Positions 1-12,139 are shown, counted from the stretch's first letter. The stretch: DNA of 64,000 nucleotides from Diplonema papillatum (GCA_030068145.1 JAPJBO010000169.1:186001-250000); one strand, 5' to 3'. Notes: generated by a model from the sequence alone, not told the origin. Translations and numbers: made by a program.

Positions 1-32
1 GAAGTCCACAGTGCAGAAGTCGGGGTTGTGAC

Positions 33-97
33 GCCCAAGCTTTGCATGCAAGTTAACCCGATATTGATACGGCCCAAGCTTTGCATGCAAGTTAACC
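33..97. repeat. 26-nt direct repeat pair
   Basis: Two near-identical segments at 33-58 and 72-97 share the core AAGCTTTGCATGCAAGTTAA. Nothing else is recognised in the first 170 bases. Confidence 0.7.
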
Positions 98-171
98 TTA
101 TACTTTGCAGCCTCGCAGCTTTGTAGTGAGCCGATCCACCCCCGGCTGCCGGACTATGATAGACTAATCGT

Positions 172-425
172 TGAGGTTGGAATGCAGAACATCTGTAGCG
201 ATGGCCTGCATTAGTCACTAGGTGACTACCTCTTCAATCGGACCGTGTCGTGCTGCTGGCGTTTGCACTCATTCGAATCATCGTTTGCGGTCGCTTTGCG
301 TCCTTTCCCTGTGTGCATGCTGCTGCGATCCCTGCCTTCGCTTTCACGGGTGGCGCTGGACAATTCTTCTTCCGTTGGGGGTCGTCATCTCGTCTTCGTT
401 AGCCGTCGTTTGTCGTCCTGACAGA
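172..425 (-). pseudogene. Diverged fragment of the 44-48 kb transposon
   Basis: This stretch aligns over about 250 bases with 45,790-46,040, the spacer between the two large ORFs of the transposon at 44-48 kb. The match runs from TTGAGGTTGGAATGCAGAAC to the GGCGCTGG..TCTTCCGTTGG block. On the minus strand the basic segment around PQRKKxCPAPPVKAKA is still readable, but it then loses frame. Some differences from the intact copy are synonymous in that frame, which points to a decayed coding fragment rather than a noncoding repeat. The ORF1 and ORF2 sequences that flank it in the intact element are absent here. Confidence 0.6.
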
Positions 426-1726
426 CTGTGACAGCAGCAGGCAGTTCGATGCACTTCCAGGGGATATGGCTCAATTGTAGTGCAACCCGCAAGATTGTAA
501 ATACTGAAAGATAGAAAGAGAACACAAGAAAACAAGTCCAAATGGCAATGCAAAAATCTGGGGACGGCTGACCTTGGGAGAGACCGAGAGAGGGAGAGGA
601 GAAATACTCGGAGGGGCTGTCCGGTGCTTATTTCGACGGAGGCTATCCAGCTACGGAAAGGATCGTTTTTGTTGAACGCTCCTGCCCCGCACTAACCGGA
701 ATTTGCTTGTGTTTCGTGTGGGCAGCACATTCCCTTATTTTATATCCGTTGTGATTGGGTCCTTGTTGTGCCCGTGGGAGGTTTTGCAACGCGGCGGCCT
801 CCGAGTATTGCTTACCAGCAGGTGTAAGAAAAGCGTTCCTGGAAAGGACGCACTTTTACCGTCGTGCAAGGAAGGAAGAGGAGTGGGTGGAAATGCTCTG
901 TGCGACCGACCTGAGTTTGCTTGAACCCTCGCAGCAACACTCGAGCTACGTTTTGGTGTTGTGCTGCCAAGATGCCGGGAGATGCAGTCTGAACTCATTC
1001 CGACGCGGGGGCTCTCATGTTTGTTGCGGCGTCAAGTCTCGACGTCGTTGCAGAAAGGTTAAGTAGAACCCCTATCCAACTTAGAGTGGTTCCCTACATT
1101 TCAACGTCACGCTTCAGGACGCATGAAGCGAGTGTGGGGCGGGTGGGTAAGCGAGAGCAACGTGCAACGAGTGTTTTGAGGGAGAGGAACCCTGCTAGCA
1201 GGTCATTGTATCAGCCACTAATCATGATCTGTTGACTTCGGAGAGAAACTCTGCAAGTCTTGTAAAGGCAAGGAGCGATTGTACTGGGCTCGTGCAACCT
1301 TCTACTGGTGGACGAATGTCCTGGCAAGTGCGCCTTCACGCACGAACTCGTGTGCTCCAGAGAGAGGATACTGACTGAACTGACAGAAGCTGGGGTTGCT
1401 TGTTTGTTTGTTTGTTTGTTTGTTTTTCGCCGACGGCAGCAAGGGTCAGACAAGCCCATCTTATTTCGCTTTTTTGAGTTGGCTGCTACACCTGGTTCGT
1501 TTGGAATAACAAAACATTGGGACAAAAGACTGATGTGTTTATCGTTCAGGATCTGTTGTTCTTCGCGTGCAGAGGGCGTAAAACTCTTGAAAAGGGGCTT
1601 TTTTTTCCCCCCCTGCAGAAGCACAAGTTCGTCTGTTTCGTGTCTCAGTGCTCGTGTGCAGACGTGTTGCGGAAGTGTTCCCTTCCAGTACGGCAGTACT
1701 ACTCGAAAAAATGTTCCCGCGCCCGG
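426..1726. other. No gene seen; dispersed repeat and GTTT microsatellite
   Basis: No convincing exon. Bases 603-735 belong to a dispersed family with relatives at 20,945-21,010, 21,266-21,420 and 33,165-33,255, sharing blocks such as GTTGAACGCT and TGTGTTTCGTGTGGGC. A GTTT microsatellite lies at 1,400-1,427. Short open frames on both strands look like chance. Confidence 0.5.
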
Positions 1727-4700
1727 GCTTCGTCGTTAGATCGACATGTCGCTGTCGTCCGCATCTTCGCCACCCACTTCGGTCAGGGTTGCAGGGTCAG
1801 CTGGCGGGAGACACCGGGGGTCCGTGTGCCGGCGTTCGGCGGGAAGCGGCAGCGGGGGCGTTCCGGGGGCGCGGAAGGCGTGCGTGTCACTATTCGCGAC
1901 GACCCAGCCGCCGCCGTGGAGCCGGAGCCAGGCGCCGGACTCCTCGGCGATGTGCACAATCGACCGGTCCGGCAGCGCCGAGACCACGGGCGCCGCGTGG
2001 GCCGGCGCCGCGTGGATCGGGGCACCCGACGGGTCCAGGCAGGCCAGCACTTTTTCGCACAGCACCAGCCGCCTGCCCCGCGCCTCCGGCGGCGCCGGCT
2101 GGCACGCCGCCACTGGCACCACCCACGTCCCGACGCCTTCCGCGCTCAGCAGCACCTTTTCCCGCGGCCCACTCGCTCTGCGCAATTCGCTTCACGAAGT
2201 GCGTCTCTCACCTAGTATCGGAATCACGATCGTGCATCCTCTTTCTCCGATTTTCTTTGCGTCTCTCTTCGAGCAAGCGCCCGCGATAACGACGTTCGGC
2301 ACGCGGAGGTCCCGACGCCTTCAGCGATCAGCAGCACCTTTCCTACTACCCTGTCGCTTTATTTTTCTAACGGGAAGACGCCTCGGATCCGTAGCTTATC
2401 CACTTGCCCTGCGAAACGGGCTTCACGACGCAGCGCGTTTCTCACCTAATAATAATATTGGACTAACTACTGTGCATCATTCTCCGGTTGTCTCCGCTTC
2501 TCTCTTCCAGCGAAGCGCCCGCGATAACGATATGCCCACGCCTCCTCGGGCTTCGTCGTTAGATCGACATGTCGCTGTCGTCCGCATCTTCGCCACCCAC
2601 TTCGGTCAGGGTTGCAGGGTCAGCTGGCGGGAGACACCGGGGGTCCGTGTGCCGGCGTTCGGCGGGAAGCGGCAGCGGGGGCGTTCCGGGGGCGCGGAAG
2701 GCGTGCGTGTCACTATTCGCGACGACCCAGCCGCCGCCGTGGAGCCGGAGCCAGGCGCCGGACTCCTCGGCGATGTGCACAATCGACCGGTCCGGCAGCG
2801 CCGAGACCACGGGCGCCGCGTGGGCCGGCGCCGCGTGGATCGGGGCACCCGACGGGTCCAGGCAGGCCAGCACTTTTTCGCACAGCACCAGCCGCCTGCC
2901 CCGCGCCTCCGGCGGCGCCGGCTGGCACGCCGCCACTGGCACCACCCACGTCCCGACGCCTTCCGCGCTCAGCAGCACCTTTTCCCGCGGCCCACTCGCT
3001 CTGCGCAATTCGCTTCACGAAGTGCGTCTCTCACCTAGTATCGGAATCACGATCGTGCATCCTCTTTCTCCGATTTTCTTTGCGTCTCTCTTCGAGCAAG
3101 CGCCCGCGATAACGACGTTCGGCACGCGGAGGTCCCGACGCCTTCAGCGATCAGCAGCACCTTTCCTACTACCCTGTCGCTTTATTTTTCTAACGGGAAG
3201 ACGCCTCGGATCCGTAGCTTATCCACTTGCCCTGCGAAACGGGCTTCACGACGCAGCGCGTTTCTCACCTAATAATAATATTGGACTAACTACTGTGCAT
3301 CATTCTCCGGTTGTCTCCGCTTCTCTCTTCCAGCGAAGCGCCCGCGATAACGATATGCCCACGCCTCCTCGGGCTTCGTCGTTAGATCGACATGTCGCTG
3401 TCGTCCGCATCTTCGCCACCCACTTCGGTCAGGGTTGCAGGGTCAGCTGGCGGGAGACACCGGGGGTCCGTGTGCCGGCGTTCGGCGGGAAGCGGCAGCG
3501 GGGGCGTTCCGGGGGCGCGGAAGGCGTGCGTGTCACTATTCGCGACGACCCAGCCGCCGCCGTGGAGCCGGAGCCAGGCGCCGGACTCCTCGGCGATGTG
3601 CACAATCGACCGGTCCGGCAGCGCCGAGACCACGGGCGCCGCGTGGGCCGGCGCCGCGTGGATCGGGGCACCCGACGGGTCCAGGCAGGCCAGCACTTTT
3701 TCGCACAGCACCAGCCGCCTGCCCCGCGCCTCCGGCGGCGCCGGCTGGCACGCCGCCACTGGCACCACCCACGTCCCGACGCCTTCCGCGCTCAGCAGCA
3801 CCTTTTCCCGCGGCCCACTCGCTCTGCGCAATTCGCTTCACGAAGTGCGTCTCTCACCTAGTATCGGAATCACGATCGTGCATCCTCTTTCTCCGATTTT
3901 CTTTGCGTCTCTCTTCGAGCAAGCGCCCGCGATAACGACGTTCGGCACGCGGAGGTCCCGACGCCTTCAGCGATCAGCAGCACCTTTCCTACTACCCTGT
4001 CGCTTTATTTTTCTAACGGGAAGACGCCTCGGATCCGTAGCTTATCCACTTGCCCTGCGAAACGGGCTTCACGACGCAGCGCGTTTCTCACCTAATAATA
4101 ATATTGGACTAACTACTGTGCATCATTCTCCGGTTGTCTCCGCTTCTCTCTTCCAGCGAAGCGCCCGCGATAACGATATGCCCACGCCTCCTCGGGCTTC
4201 GTCGTTAGATCGACATGTCGCTGTCGTCCGCATCTTCGCCACCCACTTCGGTCAGGGTTGCAGGGTCAGCTGGCGGGAGACACCGGGGGTCCGTGTGCCG
4301 GCGTTCGGCGGGAAGCGGCAGCGGGGGCGTTCCGGGGGCGCGGAAGGCGTGCGTGTCACTATTCGCGACGACCCAGCCGCCGCCGTGGAGCCGGAGCCAG
4401 GCGCCGGACTCCTCGGCGATGTGCACAATCGACCGGTCCGGCAGCGCCGAGACCACGGGCGCCGCGTGGGCCGGCGCCGCGTGGATCGGGGCACCCGACG
4501 GGTCCAGGCAGGCCAGCACTTTTTCGCACAGCACCAGCCGCCTGCCCCGCGCCTCCGGCGGCGCCGGCTGGCACGCCGCCACTGGCACCACCCACGTCCC
4601 GACGCCTTCCGCGCTCAGCAGCACCTTTTCCCGCGGCCCACTCGCTCTGCGCAATTCGCTTCACGAAGTGCGTCTCTCACCTAGTATCGGAATCACGATC

Positions 4701-5447
4701 GTGCATCCTCTTTCTCCGATTTTCTTTGCGTCTCTCTTCGAGCAAGCGCCCGCGATAACGACGTTCGGCACGCGGAGGTCCCGACGCCTTCAGCGATCAG
4801 CAGCACCTTTCCTACTACCCTGTCGCTTTATTTTTCTAACGGGAAGACGCCTCGGATCCGTAGCTTATCCACTTGCCCTGCGAAACGGGCTTCACGACGC
4901 AGCGCGTTTCTCACCTAATAATAATATTGGACTAACTACTGTGCATCATTCTCCGGTTGTCTCCGCTTCTCTCTTCCAGCGAAGCGCCCGCGATAACGAT
5001 ATGCCCACGCCTCCTCGGGCTTCGTCGTTAGATCGACATGTCGCTGTCGTCCGCATCTTCGCCACCCACTTCGGTCAGGGTTGCAGGGTCAGCTGGCGGG
5101 AGACACCGGGGGTCCGTGTGCCGGCGTTCGGCGGGAAGCGGCAGCGGGGGCGTTCCGGGGGCGCGGAAGGCGTGCGTGTCACTATTCGCGACGACCCAGC
5201 CGCCGCCGTGGAGCCGGAGCCAGGCGCCGGACTCCTCGGCGATGTGCACAATCGACCGGTCCGGCAGCGCCGAGACCACGGGCGCCGCGTGGGCCGGCGC
5301 CGCGTGGATCGGGGCACCCGACGGGTCCAGGCAGGCCAGCACTTTTTCGCACAGTACCAGCCGCCTGCCCCGCGCCTCCGGCGGCGCCGGCTGGCACGCC
5401 GCCACCGGCACCACCCACGTCCCGACGCCTTCCGCGCTCAGCAGCAC
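1727..5447 (-). repeat. 823-bp tandem array of the 3' coding end of the SAM gene
   Basis: Four near-identical 823-bp units (about 1,736-2,558, 2,559-3,381, 3,382-4,204 and 4,205-5,027) are followed by a fifth partial match, 5,028-5,447, which is the real C-terminal coding end of the minus-strand gene above. Each unit repeats the last roughly 140 codons and the stop, then adds about 390 bases of other sequence. That sequence itself holds a diverged second copy of the unit's own splice-like and coding segments. The copies carry GGGAAAAGG where the gene has GGGAAAGG, a 1-base shift, and diverge just upstream of it. The long plus-strand frames through the array are antisense shadows. Confidence 0.92.
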
Positions 5448-8400
5448 CTTTCCCGCCGCCCGGTCGCTCTTCGACACCCGCTTCACGACGCAGCGCTTTC
5501 CGCAGCAACCCGCCATGTTCGGGTCCCAGCCGAGCCGCCTGTCCGCCAGGCACAGCCGCTTCACCTCCTCCGCGTCGTTGCGCACGACCACGTGCGAACC
5601 GACGTCCAGCGTGTCGACATCCACGCTGCACACGGACCCCCCCGGGGGGGCGCAGGGGGCGGGGGGGGCCGCGGAAAGGGGGTTGGCGGCGGCCGGAGCG
5701 CGGCGGGGGGGCAGTCCGAAGAGCTCGACGACCTCGGCGTGCGACCGCGGGCGGAGGATCTTGAGCAGGTCCGCGAGGAACTTGCGGAGCTTCCCGGCGG
5801 AGCAGGCCGTGCGCAGGCTCCGCGCGCACGAGGCCAGGGTAGGGTCGGCCATGTTCATCGCCACTCCGTACGCCCGCAGCAGGTTGAGCGACCGGACCGG
5901 CAGCTGCTCTCTGCCGGATGGGGATGCCGAGGAGGGTCCTGCCGGGGCGAGTCTCTGCAGGAGCACCTGCAGCACTTTTTCGGCGATGTCCTGGTGGTCC
6001 TGGACGAGGGCGGCGAGGAGGCCTAATTCGACGGGGTCGGACGCTGGCGGGTGCTGCTGGGGGGGAGGGGATGGGCTTGCGGGGGGTTCGGGCGGGGGTG
6101 TGTCGCTCAGAGCGACGGCGACCGGGGGCGGCGAAGGGGTGCGGGCGGCTTCGTGGAGGATGTCGGAGAGGCCGTAGACCTGGACGTAGACCGAGAGCGC
6201 CTGCGGGTGCAGCGGCGCGGTGGCAGACGAGGCCAGCGGGCCGATGCCTTCGCAGACGCGGAACGTGTCGCGGACGAAGCGCTGGCAGCGGTGGGGCGGC
6301 GGCAGCTGCGTCAGCGCGCGCGCCGCCGTCGCGATGGTTCCGTCGGTCTGGCACGACAGACCTGCGGGGATTGGGGGGGAAAATGTTTCTTGGGTTTGAA
6401 GAGCGCGTGGTGCTTGCACCACTGAGGCCAGGTTATTTAACCGCGGATTTAGTGAAGGATTGTTCAGGAAACGGTCGCGAGCGAAACCCGACCAGGTAAC
6501 GGGGGGGGGGGGGGGGGGGGGGGGTTTTGTTGTTGGTGCTGGTTTGTGGGATAAGGTGGTTTTTTTTGCGGTGGTCTCCGCTGGTCTGGTAGTCCGTGCT
6601 ACCTCCTTTCTTTTACACTCGTTCTCTTTTCTACTCACTACTGTACGTCCTCTTTCACTCTTTTGCTCTCTTTGGCTAGCCAAAAAAAGAAAAGGGACTG
6701 GGGGGGTCGTTGTTATTGGTGCTGGTTTTGAGGGATAAGGAAAAGGTAAGAAACCTTTTTTGCAGTGGCCTCCGCTGGTCTGGTAGTTTGTGCTACCTCC
6801 ATTATTTCACACTCGTTCTCTTCAGGCGAGCTCTGTTCACGGGCTAGTGTTAGTCATAAGACGTCGCCCTTGGGAGAGTCAACGATGATGAGGATGAGGT
6901 CAAACTGGTCACTTCCAGGTCAAGTTTTGTTGCCGCTCGCATTTGCGGTGCGGACTCTTTCGGCCGTTTTGGCTGTTGGCTGCACATTGAGAGCACGTTA
7001 GTGCAGGCGACATGAAGGCCAAGCCCCGTTCATGGGATGCGATTGAGTTCGTCGGGCCTACGCTTGCACGCACCTCCTCTCAATGCGAGCTTTCTCATCC
7101 CTAAAACGGATGATGTTCCAGCAGCTGACATGTATTAGCAAACAGAGTTACCATTGTTACCCAACATGGCCTACGCTTGCACGCACCTCCTCTCAATGCG
7201 AGCTTTCTCATCCCTAAAACGGATGATGTTCCAGCAGCTGACATGTATTAGCAAACAGAGTTACCATTGTTACCCAACATGGCCTGCGCTTGCACGTATC
7301 GCCCTTCCTCCCCACTCATTGCGAATGTGTTCGTGGTGGTTGCGGCAAAATCGACCCCAAAAGGAGTCCGCACCGCGAAAGCGGAGACAGTCGCTGGGCG
7401 TGGAAATGACCACAGCCAGTTGACTTCATCCTCGGCTACGTTGCCCCTTCGGACGGACGACTTCTCAAGATGCACTACCACTCGTAACACTCGTGACAAC
7501 GATTCTCGGAGGTATAGGTGACGACGGGGTGTTGGAAACCCAACGTGTTGCAAACGCTGCTGGAGATCACTAGCCTTCAACAGAGCTGCGTGTTCGAGGT
7601 CCCGCAAAAAGTCCGAAGAATGTGGGAGAGAGAAGAGAGAAGAGACTGGATACCGTACGACCGAAGCAGCGTGACGGCGGAGGAGGACAGCGGTTGGTGA
7701 AGGACGTCGTTCGAGTCGCACAGCGACTGGGAGGAGACGGCAGCTTCGGCGCGCGCCGTGTGGCTCTTGCCCGCGAGGCCGAAGAGCAGGCGGGTGAGGA
7801 TGGCCTCGAGCCCGTCGATCGCACCGGGCGCGCCGCCGCACAGGAACTTCGTGAAGCTGGCCACCGACACGCGCTCGCCGCCGACCGCGCGCTTCAGCTG
7901 CCGCACCGCCGCCCGCTGCTGGTCGTCCGTCAGCGAGACGTCCGGGCTCACCCGCAGGTTGTACCGCGCCCGCCGCTCGCACGACCAGTCCGACGTCGAA
8001 TTGTCACTCCCCGTCGTCGACCGAGGAGTCGTCGCCTCAGACGCATTCCGGACATGCACACTCGCACTGGTATTCAACGACGGCGACGGGGGAGACCCGA
8101 AGCAGGTGAGCGGCGGTGACAACGGCGAAAGGGGGCCGACCAACGCGCTCGACGTCAGCCCGGCCGAAAGACTCTGCGACAGCGACCGAGGGCTGTCCTC
8201 CTCGTGGTGCTGGCAGGGCGGGTTGCCCGGGTCGGGGACGCGGTACCGCCGGCGGAGTGCGGTGAGCTCGCCCCACAGGATCTTCCGGTCCAAGTAGCTG
8301 ACGATCGACAGCTCGTCCCGCAGGTCCTCCTTCGCGATCGCGACCAGCGCCCGGCCGTCGACCCGGTTCCGCCGGAAGCTGCCCTGCAGCTGCCCCAGCT

Positions 8401-8470
8401 CGCACGCCTGCAGCCACGCGCAGCAGTCGTCGGTCGACCAAGTGTCCAGCGCGTCTCCGCCCGTGCCCAT
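5028..8470 (-). CDS. SAM-domain protein with a C-terminal Mind bomb-like SH3 domain, two exons
   Basis: Exons are 8470-7654 and 6361-5028 (716 residues). The donor is ACG|GTATCC and the acceptor CCCCGCAG|GTCTG. The split glycine codon joins in phase, and the join completes a helical motif (LLRSYG, residues 268-273) that recurs as LLRAYG at 433-438, which independently supports it. Residues 8-76 form a SAM domain (WSTDDCCAWL start, LDRKIL end), usually a protein-protein interaction module. Two related helical segments follow, separated by a Pro/Ser-rich linker. Residues 525-596 resemble the Mind bomb repeat (VGSHVVV..D..EVKRL, GWDPNM, W.VP). The tail is acidic (DADDSDMSI). No RING or catalytic domain is seen, so a scaffold role is inferred. 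I start at ATG 8470. Reading straight through 6362-6683 instead would place intronic repeat sequence in the protein. Confidence 0.8.
6371..6524. mobile_element. Truncated copy of the 39-kb repeat ending in a G24 run
   Basis: Lies within the intron of the SAM gene. About 130 bases match the start of the repeat triplicated at 39.3-40.98 kb (GTTTCTTGGGTTTGAAGAGC to CCCGACCAGGTAACG). The match stops at GGTAAC and is replaced by 24 consecutive G residues, which suggests truncation at a slippage-prone homopolymer. Confidence 0.8.
6525..6835. repeat. Diverged tandem duplication in intron
   Basis: About 120 bases from 6,525 recur from 6,711 (GTTGTT..GGTGCTGGTTT, TCCGCTGGTCTGGTAGT, ACACTCGTTCTCTT) with substitutions and an insertion. 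Intronic, with no coding signal. Confidence 0.65.
7056..7300. repeat. 113-bp tandem repeat in intron
   Basis: Two full units (7,056-7,168 and 7,169-7,281) and the start of a third at 7,282. Each opens with GCCTACGCTTGCACG and includes CCAGCAGCTGACATGTATTA. Inside the SAM gene intron. Confidence 0.85.
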
Positions 8471-8540
8471 CGCCAAGGCGCTGCCTTCTTCGCGGCCCGG
8501 CTTTTCGAGTGGGGGGCAGGTCCCTCGGCAGGTATATCTT

Positions 8541-8600
8541 CCCCCGACGGCAAGCGTCAGACTAGCTCACCCGAAGGCAATGTTTTTCCGACGAAGCGCT
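8541..8600 (-). promoter_or_regulatory. Conserved upstream element, SAM gene copy
   Basis: On the minus strand this reads GCCTTCGGGTGAGCTAGTCT then GACGCTTGCCGTCGG, and lies about 70-115 bases upstream of the ATG at 8470. It matches elements upstream of the genes starting at 12,139 and 37,909 in the same orientation. It may be a promoter or 5' UTR signal, or a short retroposon. No A-run follows it here, unlike the other two genes. Confidence 0.55.
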
Positions 8601-8639
8601 GCTGTCGGTTGTCTTGTGACCTTTCTATGTGTGCCTCGT

Positions 8640-9940
8640 CCTCTTTGAGTTCCTCTGTCTGAATGTGCGGGGTGGGGATTGGGTGACGTGAGGGAGGGGA
8701 TAGGCTCTGGAACTTTGTTATGCGGCGATAGTTATTTGCAAACGGTGGTACCGAAACATCTTCTCACATCTTCAAGTAGCGGAGCGACCACGTCGCCCAA
8801 TCGGCTGCTCTGTCCGTCCACATTTTCTGGGCCATTGCAGTGGTCACATCTTCAAGCATCGGGAGAATTCCACGAGGCGCGACGAACACTACCGAGACCT
8901 CGCTGTGGCCGGCCGGGCGAGGATACCCGCCCGCTTCTTCCCGCCTTTGGTCTCTGGCATAATGCAGGAGTGATGCAAACGGAAAACACTGGCCGGAAGC
9001 CTGGCCTCCGAAGTTCGCGCATTACTGCTTGGGTTGGCGTTGGTGCTGTGAGTGCCCCGGCTCTGACGATAAGGTGCCCCGAGCAATCAACAACGGCGGG
9101 GTCGCAAGTCTGTGCGCGCGCTTTTCCGGAGCGCTCTGCAAGCTTGCACGTATGTTTATGCGCACTTCCTTCAAACCTGTTTTGTTCATCTAACGGGAGT
9201 GAGGATAGCACGCTGCCATCGATCTCGTTTTTGTTCTTGACAAATTGCATTTGTTAGAAACACAAAAAAAAAAGCGGGAAAACCATAGTTGTCGACTGAG
9301 ACTGAGGATAGCGAGCATCATGTCAAGAGACCAACAACACTGCATCGGCCCTGGCATGAGGTGGCACTTCTCAAGGCAAGAGCGGGACCACGATTCTACC
9401 ACTGGATACGTTGGTACCACCAGGGAGCAATTGGTCGTCAGGTCCAGCTTGGATCAGACGAGAAACGGATAATCGATGACGTGGCGACTCTTCCCTACGA
9501 GAAGCCGTGTTCAGGAGTCGTATCCCTTGAAGGGAAAGTGCCAAACAGTCAGAGCTCCGGAGTGCTCCTCGGCTCGGTGGCTGGAGTGCAGAATTCGTAA
9601 TGTCTGGTGGCAATAACAGGTCACAGCATCAGAAAGAATCGAGCACTGCCGCGATTATCAAGCAAAGCGAAGTCTATCGCGGAAACACCCTACTTCAGAC
9701 CAACCAGCCCGATGATTTCCCGTTGCTTCGGCAGAAAGTGGTTCTTTAGGGTTGCGCGGAAGAGGACAGACTCTTCGCAGTATCACAAAATGGCGGCTCA
9801 CCACCCCGCATGGAAGACGGAGGGAACAGCGGACCTGAAAGAAGGAGCGTGGGCTCAACCCGGAGAACCTCCTCAGGCGCCGGTACACCTTGTTGAGCTT
9901 TACTTTAGAGCTGCTGATGTGCACAGAGCTGTTGGACACT
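8640..9940. other. Intergenic stretch without recognised genes
   Basis: Only short discontinuous frames on both strands and no splice-site pair that joins them. I see nothing I can support between the two genes before the 76-bp array. Confidence 0.5.
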
Positions 9941-10495
9941 GCTACGTGCTGTGGATGTTGCTGCTGGGTGGAATCACCTTCTGCTAGCACTACATACGCA
10001 TGCTACGTAGTACACTGCTACGTGCTGTGGATGTTGCTGCTGGGTGGAATCACCTTCTGCTAGCCCTACATACGTATGCTACGTAGTACACTGCTACGTG
10101 CTGTGGATGTTGCTGCTGGGTGGAATCACCTTCTGCTAGCACTACATACGCATGCTACGTAGTACACTGCTACGTGCTGTGGATGTTGCTGCTGGGTGGA
10201 ATCACCTTCTGCTAGCCCTACATACGTATGCTACGTAGTACACTGCTACGTGCTGTGGATGTTGCTGCTGGGTGGAATCACCTTCTGCTAGCCCTACATA
10301 CGTATGCTACGTAGTACACTGCTACGTGCTGTGGATGTTGCTGCTGGGTGGAATCACCTTCTGCTAGCACTACATACGCATGCTACGTAGTACACTGCAA
10401 CGTGCTGTGGATGTTGCTGCTGGGTGGAATCACTTCTGCTAGCACTACATACGCATGCTACGTAGTACACTGCTACGTGCTTCTGCTGATGCTAT
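9941..10495. repeat. 76-bp tandem repeat, about 7 copies
   Basis: Units begin GCTACGTGCTGTGGATGTTG at about 9,941, 10,017, 10,093, 10,169, 10,245, 10,321 and 10,397, with a partial unit at 10,471. Units alternate between CTAGCACTACATACGCATG and CTAGCCCTACATACGTATG, so there is a higher-order pattern. Lies 100-650 bases downstream of the stop at 10,597 of the minus-strand gene. Confidence 0.95.
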
Positions 10496-10596
10496 GCGTA
10501 AAGCTCTGTGGTACTACTACGTGCTGTGGAAGCTGGCACCAGATGCGCACGCTACGCAACGGCGACGCACGGTAAACCGCTTTTGTAGTGGTGGCT

Positions 10597-12139
10597 TCAT
10601 TGGTCCCCAACGGCGGGTTGGTCACCTTCTTCGTCTTCTTCGATCCATACATTGGACAGCTTGAGAAGCGTGTTGTTTGTCAGCGGGTCTTCTTGCGCCG
10701 TCAAGGCACGCCAGAACTCGTCGGTGTAGTCTTTGCCGTAGGACTCCCACATCGAGGCCAACCGCCGCGCGTTGTCGGCTTTTTCGAACAGCAAAGCCAT
10801 CTGTTCCTCCAACGCCCTGTCTTCCGCGGAGCCCTGTAGTGGTGATGGTGGTGACGGCGGCAATAACCTTGTAAGCAGACCCCGGAGTCAAAGACGCAAG
10901 TAGAATGGCCGAGTAAGTACGGTTATCTCCTGATTCGCTCCATTCGAAAGAGTGGGGTTGAATCAGGAGAAACCCGGATGTGGATTTGGAAAAACGGTGA
11001 AACAAATGGTTCTCTCGATGTTGGTCTTCTGAATAATGGTTGACGCATCATAAGGCAAGAACAAAGCCGGTTCCTGGGTCTCGCATATCTTTCACTTCAC
11101 AAAATAATCGGGAAGGTGTGACTGACATTCTTTGACCCTGTTCGTTCGTGCTAGTTCAGGAGTGCTACCTTATACCGGAATATTACTAGTCGTAGAAGCC
11201 AGCACCGCCCGAATTCTCCTGGTGTCGATTCGAGGTGGTTGTGCTCATCCAGCCATGCGTCTTGCTCCTATTCCCTCAGTAAACTGCAAAACTTTGAAGA
11301 CTGGCCCTTAGAAGCACAGCCCTGAGGGGTCCAGAGTGGAAGTGGACTAGTTGAGATGGACGGTTGGTCCGTAACAAGAAACAGTGGCACTGCACGCATA
11401 CCTCTTCCAGCTCGTCTCGCTTCATCCCCAGTTTCATGATGGCTGCTTGCGATTCTTCCAACGCCTTGTAGATCTGTTGTGTTTTTTTTCTTTTTTGCCC
11501 GCTGCGGGTTCTAGCCCCTCAAATCACCTGATACTGAAAAGCAAGTCCCATTCTAAGACCAAACAGCGCGGTAGGTTGCAAAACGGACACTGTGCCCAGT
11601 TGACTTCATCCTCGAGGATATCAGTCCGAGAAAAAGAGCCATTTTTGTTTGTACGTGCCGGCGGAGGATTAGCCTGCTAGATACGCTGCCAGTGTTTTCT
11701 TTCGTGGTTACAACGCATTGCTACTGCAGAAAAAGCCGGGCGAAAGTTCATGGTTGTAAGTGAAAGGCGCGGCGCGCGTGCGTACCGTTGGTTTGTGCTG
11801 CTCCAGCAAAGCCGCACGCTCATCGGGCGTCAGGCGGCACGGCTCTTCTTCGGGTTCGGCGCTCGCACCCTCGCCGGCCCTCCGGCGGGCAGCCCGCTGG
11901 AGGGTTTCCTCACGTTCGATGCTGTCGAGCACCATGCGCGACCGGGCGTCCCCGGTGCCGTCCGCTTGCTTCACGGCGGCCTGCAGGGCGTCCGCCAGCG
12001 CCGCGGGGTCGCTGTCCGCCAACGCGTCGACGAGCGCGCCGAAGTCCTGCTTCGCCGCCGTCGCCAGAACCGCCGCCTTCGCCTTCCCGTCGGGGAACGC
12101 GAGCCCGCCGATCTTCTTGATGGTTTCCGTGTTCGACAT
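10597..12139 (-). CDS. Small acidic helical protein, three exons, unknown function
   Basis: Exons 12139-11786 (118 codons), 11473-11402 (24 codons) and 10833-10597 (78 codons plus TGA) give 220 residues. Donors are ACG|GTACGC and GAG|GTATGC; acceptors are CACAACAG|ATC and CACTACAG|GGC. All joins are phase 0. The protein is Ala/Glu-rich and looks almost wholly helical. An N-terminal Ala/Asp repeat region (residues 30-60) is followed by a charged linker, a coiled-coil-like stretch across exon 2 (IYKALEESQAAIMKL), and a C-terminal helix pair with W-containing segments ending in an acidic tail (IEEDEEGDQ). No signal peptide or membrane segment. I do not recognise the family. The 72-nt middle exon is too small to find without splice-site logic. 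Confidence 0.78.

Noticed and set aside
1746-6177. Long plus-strand frames (379-603 codons) through the 823-bp array
   Set aside because: They are antisense to the minus-strand coding segment, repeat with the array, and are Arg/Ala/Pro-rich as expected for shadows of GC-rich coding DNA.
6362-6683. N-terminal extension of the SAM gene's second exon read straight through
   Set aside because: It is encoded by a dispersed repeat and a G24 run. A phase-matched splice to the SAM exon explains the gene better.
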